This document shows, in pieces, positions 57,305 through 64,000 of a stretch of DNA of 64,000 nucleotides. This stretch comes from Shewanella woodyi ATCC 51908 (GTDB lineage: Bacteria; Pseudomonadota; Gammaproteobacteria; Enterobacterales; Shewanellaceae). The DNA is taken from the NCBI RefSeq assembly GCF_000019525.1, contig NC_010506.1:5022001-5086000 (forward strand), written 5' to 3'. The position numbers were made by a program, and so were the translations under genes. The stretch's first letter is position 1. Each line of letters starts with the position of its first letter. The notes beneath the pieces were generated by a model, which ran no database searches, was not told the DNA's origin, and was given only the letters and a program-made list of their open reading frames with translations.

Positions 57305-57760
57305 TTAAAGATCATCCATTCTAATTGAGCTATGTACTAAACGCTGTTGCTGGATTTTTTCGACGCGTACCAAGTCATTTAATGCCCCTGATATCTCACT
57401 TGATGAGGAGTGTTCCGCAGTTTTTTGCAACAGATCAATGAGGCGATTATCCAGATCCAGATGCGCTTCTAAGATATCCTCCTCAGACATATTTGCAGTC
57501 AGCGTTAACTCATGACACCTTTTGATAAAATCTTCAAAAGTAATATCTTTATACCAGGTATCCAATACCTTCTTAGGCGCTTCATCAATATAGTCTTCTA
57601 ACTGCTCTGCCACAGCCTGTTGATGCTGCTTAAAGTACTCAAGCATCATCTTCACACGTGAAGAGTCTGCATCACTCAGCAGTCTTCCGTATAGCTGAGA
57701 CATTTCATGTCGGCAAGTAGCAACATAGCCTAGCAGTTCTCTTAGTTGTTGAAATCGCAT
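57305..57760 (-). CDS. Helical conserved hypothetical protein (four-helix bundle-like)
   Basis: ATG 57760 has a strong site (GGAGAGGAT) 4 nt upstream and gives 151 residues; the in-frame ATG 57817 adds 19 residues and lacks such a site. The sequence is predicted almost wholly helical, with His/Glu residues in a pattern recalling ferritin-like bundles: CRHEMSQLY, YFKQHQQAVAEQLEDY and LDLDNRLIDLLQ. A metal site is not certain. No family is recognised with confidence. No partner gene is adjacent. Confidence 0.65.
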   Translation of the reverse strand: MRFQQLRELLGYVATCRHEMSQLYGRLLSDADSSRVKMMLEYFKQHQQAVAEQLEDYIDEAPKKVLDTWYKDITFEDFIKRCHELTLTANMSEEDILEAHLDLDNRLIDLLQKTAEHSSSSEISGALNDLVRVEKIQQQRLVHSSIRMDDL

Positions 57761-57980
57761 TATATCCTCTCCCAAATACTCGCCAAATGCTTTGGCTAAA
57801 TTGATCAGTGGATTCATTATGCGGTCAAAAAATATGGGAATATTTGAACAAGCTCAAACTTTAAGATCTTTCAAAAGCACTACATTAGGCCTTGTTAAAG
57901 AAATCACTAGCTCATCACGCTATACCTAATAAAGTGAGCTAAGTTCTAATAATTAAGGAAGTTTGAATCAGGAAGGAGAT

Positions 57981-58100
57981 TGGAGCGATCATTCTTTTGT
58001 AAAGAGTGGTTCGAACCGGCTTTGGGTTTAACGAGAAGCTATACCTTGGCAAAAAAGAGGGTATCAACTCATTCTAAGAGCACAACTGAGCTAATGTCGC
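57981..58100 (-). pseudogene. Expanded tRNA-Gly-like element A
   Basis: In the minus-strand sense this 120-nt unit keeps the 5' block GCGACATTAGCTCAGTT, the anticodon block TTGCCAAGGTATAG, the T-loop core GGTTCGAACC and the 3' end TCGCTCCA of tRNA-Gly(GCC). Between these are unrelated blocks of about 20-31 nt. It cannot fold as a normal tRNA. Copy A still has ATACC opposite GGTAT and so is closest to the ancestral anticodon stem. It differs from B and C at several bases. Confidence 0.8.
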
Positions 58101-58165
58101 GTAATCTTTTAACATTATCTGAGGTCTATTGGAATTTGTTGGAAGTTTGAAACAAGAGAGGAGAT

Positions 58166-58286
58166 TGGAGCGACCTTTCTTTTCATAAAGAGTGGTTCGA
58201 ACCGGCTTTGGGTTTAACAAGAAGCTATACCTTGGCAAAAAAGAGGATATCAACTCATTCTAAGAGCACAACTGAGCTAATGTCGC
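58166..58286 (-). pseudogene. Expanded tRNA-Gly-like element B
   Basis: A 121-nt unit nearly identical to element C and to A in layout, at 185 bp from A. It has the same alternation of tRNA-derived and foreign blocks; the 5' and 3' ends (GCGAC / GTCGC, then TCCA) could still pair. The anticodon stem partner now reads ATATCC, which weakens the stem. Confidence 0.8.
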
Positions 58287-58351
58287 ATAATCTTTTAACA
58301 TTATCTGAGGTCTATTGGAATTTGTTGGAAGTTTGAAACAAGAAAGGAGAT

Positions 58352-58472
58352 TGGAGCGACCTTTCTTTTCATAAAGAGTGGTTCGAACCGGCTTTGGGTT
58401 TAACAAGAAGCTATACCTTGGCAAAAAAGAGGATATCAACTCATTCTAAGAGCACAACTGAGCTAATGTCGC
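58352..58472 (-). pseudogene. Expanded tRNA-Gly-like element C
   Basis: The third 121-nt unit, 186 bp from B and 186 bp from the first intact tRNA-Gly start. The spacer between B, C and the intact gene (including TTTAACATTATCTGAGGTCT) is also almost identical, so whole 186-bp units were amplified. Confidence 0.8.
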
Positions 58473-58537
58473 GTAATCTTTTAACATTATCTGAGGTCTA
58501 TTTGAATTTGTTGGAAGTTTGAAACAAGAAAGGAGAT

Positions 58538-58613
58538 TGGAGCGACATATCGGGTTCGAACCGATGACCTATACCTTGGCAAGGTATCGCTCTACCAACT
58601 GAGCTAATGTCGC
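58538..58613 (-). tRNA. tRNA-Gly (GCC), copy 1 (last transcribed)
   Basis: 76 nt, complete cloverleaf: acceptor GCGACAT/ATGTCGC, D-stem GCTC/GAGC, anticodon arm ATACC-TTGCCAA-GGTAT (GCC), T-arm ATCGG-TTCGAAC-CCGAT and encoded CCA. It is the intact copy next to the 186-bp units. Confidence 0.97.
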
Positions 58614-58660
58614 GTAACCTTTGCTATTTAAAGAGTTTGGTAAACCTTTAAACTTTAATT

Positions 58661-58736
58661 TGGAGCGACATATCGGGTTCGAACCGATGACCTATACCTT
58701 GGCAAGGTATCGCTCTACCAACTGAGCTAATGTCGC
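58661..58736 (-). tRNA. tRNA-Gly (GCC), copy 2
   Basis: Same 76-nt sequence as the other copies. A 47-bp spacer separates it from copy 1; intact copies recur with a 123-bp period. Confidence 0.97.
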
Positions 58737-58815
58737 AAATTTTTCTAACAACTTTAACTGTAACCATTGCCCAAAGGTATCGTATTTTCACCTTTAGCAA
58801 CTGAGCTAATGTCGC
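58737..58815 (-). pseudogene. Decayed tRNA-Gly remnant plus leader-like sequence
   Basis: The 5' part GCGACATTAGCTCAGTTG is kept, then the sequence diverges through the anticodon region, with a stretch reading GATACCTTTGGGCAATGG. The remainder resembles the operon leader at 59062-59095 (CAAAAATT...TTTCTAA...AACTGTA). The usual 47-bp spacer separates it from copy 3, so it marks a former tRNA unit. Confidence 0.75.
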
Positions 58816-58862
58816 GTAATCTTTGCTATTTAAAGAGTTTGGTAAATCTTTAAATTTTAATT

Positions 58863-58938
58863 TGGAGCGACATATCGGGTTCGAACCGATGACCTATACC
58901 TTGGCAAGGTATCGCTCTACCAACTGAGCTAATGTCGC
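58863..58938 (-). tRNA. tRNA-Gly (GCC), copy 3
   Basis: Complete 76-nt copy identical to the others by inspection, followed 47 bp upstream by copy 4. Confidence 0.97.
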
Positions 58939-58985
58939 GTAATCTTTGCTATTTAAAGAGTTTGGTAAGTCTTTAAATTTTAATT

Positions 58986-59061
58986 TGGAGCGACATATCG
59001 GGTTCGAACCGATGACCTATACCTTGGCAAGGTATCGCTCTACCAACTGAGCTAATGTCGC
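58986..59061 (-). tRNA. tRNA-Gly (GCC), copy 4 (first transcribed)
   Basis: Complete 76-nt copy. It is closest to the promoter at 59149-59176, about 80 nt from the predicted transcription start. Confidence 0.97.
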
Positions 59062-59148
59062 AAAAATTATTTCTAAGTGAAGTAACTGTATCGCCAGTTA
59101 GTCACTTATATCAACTCTAATCTGCTACAGCAGTAAAGTTGAGGCCGC

Positions 59149-59176
59149 ATTATATGAGAATTTCATATTGCTGCAA
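59149..59176 (-). promoter_or_regulatory. Stable-RNA promoter of the tRNA-Gly array
   Basis: In the minus-strand sense TTGCAG (-35), 16-bp spacer, TATAAT (-10), then GCGGCC. The GC-rich discriminator is typical of promoters repressed by ppGpp in the stringent response. It lies directly upstream of the array with no other gene between. Confidence 0.8.
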
Positions 59177-59206
59177 CCCCTTCTTGAAAATAAAATGACT
59201 GATCGG

Positions 59207-59752
59207 TCAAATTTTAAATACTTTTGCTCGATAATACTGCAATTCAGCGATAGATTCCTGAATATCGATCAATGCTTTGTGGGTACCTAGCTTGGAAAAG
59301 CCGTTCATTACCTCTGGGTCCCAGCGGCGAACTAGCTCTTTTACTGTACTGACGTCTATATTTCGGTAATGGAAAAAATCTTCCAGCTCCCGCATATATA
59401 GAGTCATAAAACGACGGTCTTGCCCAACACTGTTGCCACACATAGGAGAAGATCCCTTGGTGACATGCTGAGAAAGAAACTCAATAGTCATAGCGACAGC
59501 TTGCGCTTCGCTATATTGACTCGAACGAACTCTATCCACTAAACCTGATTCACCATGATGTTTTTTATTCCAATCATCCATCTTGGCCAATTGTTCATCA
59601 GATTGATGAATAGCAATGACAGGTCCCTCTGCAATAATATTGAGTTCTTTATCTGTCACAATTGTTGCAATCTCAATAATTCTGTCAACGTCAGGCTCAA
59701 GCCCGGTCATCTCCAAGTCGACCCAAATGAGATTGTTTGCGTCTGCAGCCAT
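59207..59752 (-). CDS. orn: Oligoribonuclease
   Basis: This 181-residue DEDDh exonuclease degrades 2-5-nt RNA, including pGpG from c-di-GMP breakdown. It has [14 protein letters not shown] (first Asp and Glu), [10 protein letters not shown] (Asp), and [12 protein letters not shown] with the catalytic His and last Asp. Length equals E. coli Orn. It diverges from rsgA, as in E. coli. Confidence 0.97.
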   Translation of the reverse strand: MAADANNLIWVDLEMTGLEPDVDRIIEIATIVTDKELNIIAEGPVIAIHQSDEQLAKMDDWNKKHHGESGLVDRVRSSQYSEAQAVAMTIEFLSQHVTKGSSPMCGNSVGQDRRFMTLYMRELEDFFHYRNIDVSTVKELVRRWDPEVMNGFSKLGTHKALIDIQESIAELQYYRAKVFKI

Positions 59753-59863
59753 AAATCTGCCTTTTTCCCTATTTGCCTAAATTCAGGCTTTTTTGTTTAA
59801 GACCGTGTATCATACTGCTTTTTTAAGCGACACAAAATCACCTTATTTAACGATGACAAAACT

Positions 59864-60922
59864 GTGAGTAAAAAGAAACCCCTAAGTCAAGGTCAGCGAC
59901 GCCGTATGCGAGCTAATCAAGAGAAAAGACTCCAACGGCAAGATTCAGGTAACAATGCCCCTGAGTTACAGGATAGTTCACTTGGGCCAGAACAGCTCGG
60001 AACTGTTATATCTCGTTTTGGTCAACATGCCGATATAGAAACAGAATCTGGCCAAATTGTCCGCTGTAATATGCGTCGAAATATACAAAGTTTGGTCACT
60101 GGCGATAAGGTTATTGCCAGACTAGCTCAGGATATTGAAACAGGCATAGCTGGAGTGGTAGAAGCCGTTCATCCGCGCCATTCCTCACTTTCACGCCCTG
60201 ATTTGTATGATGGAATTAAAATAATTGCAGCCAATATTGACCAAATATTGATTGTCTCCTCTGTTGTTCCAAGCTTTACCACACAGATAATAGATCGCTA
60301 TCTGGTTGCGGCTGAAGACACAGGAATTACCCCTGTAATTATTTTAAATAAAATTGATCTCATCTCTGACGAAGAGCGAACGTCCATTGAAGAGGCGTTG
60401 CAAAGGTATCGTGATATTGGCTACCCAGTTCTAAAGGTTAGCAGTAAAACAGGTGAAGGAATCGATCAAATAAAAGCACTACTTAATGCGAAAGTGAGTG
60501 TTTTTGTTGGCCAATCGGGTGTTGGAAAATCTTCACTGATCAACTCAATGATGCCTGATGCGGAACTGTTAATCGGAGACGTTTCTGAAAACTCAGGATT
60601 AGGGCAACACACGACAACGACTGCAAAGTTACTTCACTTTGCCAGTGGTGGAGACTTAATTGATTCTCCAGGCGTTCGTGAGTTTGCACTTTGGCACTTA
60701 CCCGCTGAACGAGTAGGTTGGTGCTTTATCGAGTTCAGAGACTACTTAGGTACCTGTAAATTTAGAGACTGCAAACATCAAAACGATCCTGGCTGCGCAA
60801 TCACCCAAGCCTTCAATGAAGGGAAGATCACCGAAGATAGATATAATAACTACCACAGAATCATCGCCAGTCTAGATGAGCAACGTCACGCTCGCCATTT
60901 TAGAAGTGATACAGATCTGTAA
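59864..60922 (+). CDS. rsgA: Ribosome small-subunit-dependent GTPase A
   Basis: This 352-residue circularly permuted GTPase checks late 30S assembly. An OB-fold (about 45-105) comes first, then the permuted G motifs: G4 LNKIDL, G1 GQSGVGKSSLIN, G3 DSPGV. A C-terminal zinc finger follows (CKFRDCKHQNDPGC). The start is GTG 59864; the N-terminus is basic, typical for RNA binding. Confidence 0.96.
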   Translation: MSKKKPLSQGQRRRMRANQEKRLQRQDSGNNAPELQDSSLGPEQLGTVISRFGQHADIETESGQIVRCNMRRNIQSLVTGDKVIARLAQDIETGIAGVVEAVHPRHSSLSRPDLYDGIKIIAANIDQILIVSSVVPSFTTQIIDRYLVAAEDTGITPVIILNKIDLISDEERTSIEEALQRYRDIGYPVLKVSSKTGEGIDQIKALLNAKVSVFVGQSGVGKSSLINSMMPDAELLIGDVSENSGLGQHTTTTAKLLHFASGGDLIDSPGVREFALWHLPAERVGWCFIEFRDYLGTCKFRDCKHQNDPGCAITQAFNEGKITEDRYNNYHRIIASLDEQRHARHFRSDTDL

Positions 60923-60958
60923 CTCGGTTAGCAACAGAAAAATTAGGGAAGTAAAAAA

Positions 60959-61822
60959 GTGGATAAAATAAAAATCGCGCTGCAGTATATGATGCCTAAA
61001 CATTTAATCTCACGCCTTGTTGGTAAACTAGCAGCGGCAGAGATGGGAAGTGTCACCACAGCAGCAATCAAGTGGTTTATTAAACAATACAAAATAGATA
61101 TGAGTGAAGCGGCTCAAAGCTCACCAGAGGCGTACAGCACGTTTAATGACTTCTTCACCCGCGCTCTTAAGCCGGGCATCCGCCCTATTTCAGATAAAAA
61201 AGACTACATAGTTCACCCTGTTGATGGTGCTGTGAGCCAATGTGGTCCGATAAAACATGGACAGATATTTCAAGCTAAAGGACATGAATATTCATCACTT
61301 GCGCTTTTAGGCGATCGAGCTGATGATGCAAAACGGTTCGAAGATGGTGACTTTGCAACTATCTATCTGGCACCGAAGGATTACCACAGAATTCATATGC
61401 CAATTAAAGGAACCTTGTCAAAAATGACCTATGTTCCTGGCGAACTGTTTTCAGTCAACCCGCTAACAGCGGAAAACGTTCCTGGTCTATTTGCTAGAAA
61501 CGAGCGCGTCGTGGCAATCTTCGAAACCGAGATAGGTCCAATGGCGATGGTATTAGTTGGTGCAACAATCGTTGCCAGCATAGAAACTATTTGGGCAGGC
61601 ACAGTTACACCGCCAACAGGTAAGAAAGTATTTACTTGGGATTATCCAACCGAAGGACCTGCTGCACTTACCTTAGACAAAGGTGCAGAGATGGGCCGAT
61701 TTAAGTTAGGTAGTACGGTTGTCATGCTATTTGCCAAAGATGCTTTAGATGACTTTGCTGATGATGTCACTCCGAAAGCCGTCACACGTATGGGACAGCC
61801 TTTCGCAAAAATCGAAGATTAA
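60959..61822 (+). CDS. psd: Phosphatidylserine decarboxylase
   Basis: This 287-residue proenzyme makes phosphatidylethanolamine at the inner membrane. It cleaves itself at the LGST motif (in [10 protein letters not shown]) to form the pyruvoyl group. [11 protein letters not shown] and [13 protein letters not shown] hold the other conserved catalytic residues. GTG start with AGGGAAG upstream. The stop overlaps the next start by one base (TAATG). Confidence 0.96.
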   Translation: MDKIKIALQYMMPKHLISRLVGKLAAAEMGSVTTAAIKWFIKQYKIDMSEAAQSSPEAYSTFNDFFTRALKPGIRPISDKKDYIVHPVDGAVSQCGPIKHGQIFQAKGHEYSSLALLGDRADDAKRFEDGDFATIYLAPKDYHRIHMPIKGTLSKMTYVPGELFSVNPLTAENVPGLFARNERVVAIFETEIGPMAMVLVGATIVASIETIWAGTVTPPTGKKVFTWDYPTEGPAALTLDKGAEMGRFKLGSTVVMLFAKDALDDFADDVTPKAVTRMGQPFAKIED

Positions 61823-62715
61823 TGACCCAAGCTGAGAGCAATAGACAATCAGGTTTATTAGAGTTACACATCGCAGTGCTGCTTTTTGGTGGCACTGCAC
61901 TCTTCTCAAAACTCATTCCTCTTGGCGCATTGGATATCACTCTACTGCGCTGTCTCATCGCTGCGACAGCCTTAGCTTTACTTGTTAAAGCCAGTAAAAG
62001 TAGATTACGACTCGACTCATCAAAAGACTATTTTATCGCCATTGGACTAGGCATTGTCGTCAGCCTTCACTGGGTCACTTACTTTGCTTCAATGCAACTA
62101 TCCTCAGTCGCTATCGGCATGATAGCTTTCTTCACTTACCCAGTTATGACTGTGTTAGTGGAGCCTTTTTTTACTGGGAGTCCTATTAAAAAGGTCGATA
62201 TCATTAGTGGTCTAGTTGTACTTACTGGCGTAATACTCCTGATCCCTGAGGCTAACTTAGGCAACGATGTGACCTTAGGAATTGCGATAGGTATTCTGTC
62301 TGCTATCTTTTTCACCGTCAGAAACTTACTACACAAACGGTACTTTTCAGCCTACTCTGGCTCTAAAGCCATGTTCTATCAAACAGCTGTTGCCGTTATT
62401 TTTTTAGCTCCTTGGCATACGATAGAGCTAGGCCAGATAGAGCAAAATGTGTGGTGGATGATACTTCTATTAGGCGTCGTTTTTACCGCTGCACCCCACG
62501 CACTTTTTACCGCAGCACTAAGACACCTAAGTGCTAAAACAGTCAGTTTAGTCTCTTGTCTTCAGCCTTTTTACGGAGCTATGCTAGCCTTATTATTTCT
62601 TGGAGAGACCTTAGATCTAAAAACAACAATAGGCGGGTTCTTAGTCGTGGCAACCTCTATATTTGAAACACAACAGAGTCGAAAACAACCTAAAGTGGCC
62701 CCCTCTAAAAATTAA
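61822..62715 (+). CDS. EamA/DMT superfamily transporter
   Basis: This 297-residue protein has ten predicted TM helices in two EamA repeats (about 12-145 and 155-290). Repeat 1 includes LLRCLIAATALALL and SMQLSSVAIGMIAFFTYPV; repeat 2 ends with LFLGETLDLKTTIGGFLVV. The substrate is unknown; family members export amino acids, metabolites or drugs. Translationally coupled to psd and placed between psd and mscM, which are adjacent in E. coli. Confidence 0.9.
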   Translation: MTQAESNRQSGLLELHIAVLLFGGTALFSKLIPLGALDITLLRCLIAATALALLVKASKSRLRLDSSKDYFIAIGLGIVVSLHWVTYFASMQLSSVAIGMIAFFTYPVMTVLVEPFFTGSPIKKVDIISGLVVLTGVILLIPEANLGNDVTLGIAIGILSAIFFTVRNLLHKRYFSAYSGSKAMFYQTAVAVIFLAPWHTIELGQIEQNVWWMILLLGVVFTAAPHALFTAALRHLSAKTVSLVSCLQPFYGAMLALLFLGETLDLKTTIGGFLVVATSIFETQQSRKQPKVAPSKN

Positions 62716-62854
62716 ATAGAAGCGCGCTAAAACAGAGCCAGAAGATAAACCGGTAGCTTTGAATTAAATTTATTTGAAAATAGATCACCAGCGATTTCAA
62801 TCTTCCATTTTATTGGTACTATACACGAGTCGCTTTCTCAACCAGCACTAGGCT

Positions 62855-64000
62855 ATGTTTCAAACTATCCGCGCAATTTTACTGCTTACCTTTTTCCTCT
62901 TCACCTTGAGTGCTCACTCTGCAAATCCTTTAGATTTAAACAAAAAATTAGGGATAAATCAGACGCAAGGCGAAAACCTAACCGCGGAAGAGAAACTCGC
63001 TCACATAGAGCGCAATACCAATGAACTAGCCGAAGTAGAGAAGAACTATATTGATTTAATCAATAACTATGAGAGTCATAAGCTCAATATTGAACATCAA
63101 CTACAGGAAGCACAAGCTCCATTAATCTGGTCTAAAAACCAGGGGTTAACACAACAAGCCTCATTTGCTTACTTGCGCTTATCTGAATTAAAAGAGATAG
63201 AGGCTGAACTTCACGGCAAAATCACCCTTCTATTAAAAGAGCATAATCAACTTCCAAGTAAGATCATCAGTGCAAGAAAAGCACTCACCGCCCACAGCAA
63301 GAATAAGATCAAAGAAACAGGCAATATTGAAGAGAAACTTCTGGTTGCGCAACGCCAACTCTATACTCAAAGCCTATCGACACTTGAAGCTGAGCTTGCC
63401 AGTAGTCAAAAGCGAATCAACCTCAATCAGCAGCAGATGCAACTTGTTAGGAAACAGCTCTCTCAACAAGAGAGCCTCATTGAGTCGATTAATAGCGAGA
63501 TGGCACAACAACGCCAACACAAAACAGACTCAACCATTGCCAAGAGTCTGATCGAAACGGCTAACGAACAGAACCCACTGACACAAGAGCTAAGCCAGAA
63601 AAATCGTGAATACGCAGATGAGCTAAAAAAATTAACTCTCCTAACTAATGAGGCCATTAAGCAGCAAGAGAAGGCTGAAAACCTTTACCAACAACAAGCA
63701 AAACAACTAACAAATATCCAGCAACAGATCAGTTGGATTAAATTAAGCTCAGCCTTTGGCGAACGCTTTTTACAGATACTGCAATCGCTCCCCTCTGTAC
63801 CAGATCAAGAGAAGCTACAAACTAAAATAGCCAATAGCAGACTGATAAAATATCAATTAGAGCAAGATCAAACATTAAATGGCCAACAGCTACAGTCAAT
63901 AGGCTCCTTTACTCTCATTCAGAATCAGTTACTTAATTCACAACATGATCTATTGGTGCAACTGCTTCAAGGTTACGATCTCTATCTGAGTGAGCTTGCC
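62855..64000 (+). CDS. mscM: Mechanosensitive channel MscM/MscK family, N-terminal part
   Basis: ATG 62855 opens a frame that runs off the right edge (382 codons visible). A signal peptide (about 1-23, ending ANA) is followed by a long coiled-coil periplasmic region rich in Gln, Glu and Leu. This is the N-terminus of the large MscS-type channels MscK and MscM. Gene order rsgA-psd-mscM in E. coli favours mscM (yjeP). The channel domain is outside the window, so family rests on the coiled coil and context. Confidence 0.8.
   Translation, partial: MFQTIRAILLLTFFLFTLSAHSANPLDLNKKLGINQTQGENLTAEEKLAHIERNTNELAEVEKNYIDLINNYESHKLNIEHQLQEAQAPLIWSKNQGLTQQASFAYLRLSELKEIEAELHGKITLLLKEHNQLPSKIISARKALTAHSKNKIKETGNIEEKLLVAQRQLYTQSLSTLEAELASSQKRINLNQQQMQLVRKQLSQQESLIESINSEMAQQRQHKTDSTIAKSLIETANEQNPLTQELSQKNREYADELKKLTLLTNEAIKQQEKAENLYQQQAKQLTNIQQQISWIKLSSAFGERFLQILQSLPSVPDQEKLQTKIANSRLIKYQLEQDQTLNGQQLQSIGSFTLIQNQLLNSQHDLLVQLLQGYDLYLSELA

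Noticed and set aside
57981..58540. Regularly spaced repeats that could suggest a CRISPR array
   Set aside because: The repeats are 120 nt and tRNA-derived, the spacers are also near-identical, and no cas gene is present.

Overview
The window is chromosomal DNA from a gammaproteobacterium, almost certainly a marine Shewanella. Several gene blocks have the order known in Shewanella and E. coli: nnr-tsaE-amiB-mutL-miaA-hfq-hflX-hflK-hflC, petABC-sspA-sspB, and orn / rsgA-psd-(DMT)-mscM. Base composition is fairly even at about 42% GC by eye. No phage, plasmid or complete insertion sequence is visible, so this is core genome with small accessory inserts.

Layout. 1-1.9 kb: a truncated secreted protein with Fap-like (functional amyloid) repeats behind a near-perfect sigma-54 promoter, next to a VpsR-like sigma-54 regulator. 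2.3-8.3 kb: a secreted pyroglutamyl-peptidase homologue with Ser in place of the catalytic Cys, then sprT, endA, rsmE, gshB and an alkaline phosphatase. 8.3-12.4 kb (minus strand): a short PstS-like protein, an outer-membrane barrel and a GGDEF-EAL enzyme in one tight operon. 12.9-17.1 kb: rsmC, a DUF342/FapA protein and a site-2-type protease. 17.4-22.6 kb: an RND efflux operon with two adaptor lipoproteins. 22.8-28.3 kb: tRNA-Leu(CAA), a 42-residue DUF3149 protein, a SieB-like membrane protein, an orphan histidine kinase, pepT and tcdA. 29.0-31.5 kb: two tandem porins with a perfect CRP box upstream. 31.6-42.9 kb: tpm, a Cys-rich small protein, an atypical protein kinase, fxsA, cutA, dsbD, a MITE-like element, an S9 peptidase, pabA and a GGDEF protein. 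42.9-56.9 kb (minus strand): sspB/sspA, the bc1 complex, hflCKX, hfq, miaA, mutL, amiB, tsaE and nnr. 57.0-59.1 kb: two small genes and a tRNA-Gly(GCC) array. 59.2-64 kb: orn, rsgA, psd, a DMT transporter and the start of mscM.

The most unusual structure is at 57981-59061. Four intact, apparently identical tRNA-Gly(GCC) genes and one decayed copy are followed, in the direction of transcription, by three tandem 185-186 bp units. Each unit carries a 120-121 nt broken-up tRNA-Gly in which tRNA blocks alternate with foreign blocks. The layout resembles the repeats downstream of E. coli tyrT, which give rise to rtT RNA.

Two themes recur. One is c-di-GMP and surface biology: the VpsR-like regulator with its Fap-like target, the barrel/GGDEF-EAL operon and a second GGDEF protein. 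The other is envelope maintenance and respiration: porins, RND pump, DsbD, bc1 complex, HflKC, AmiB and MscM.
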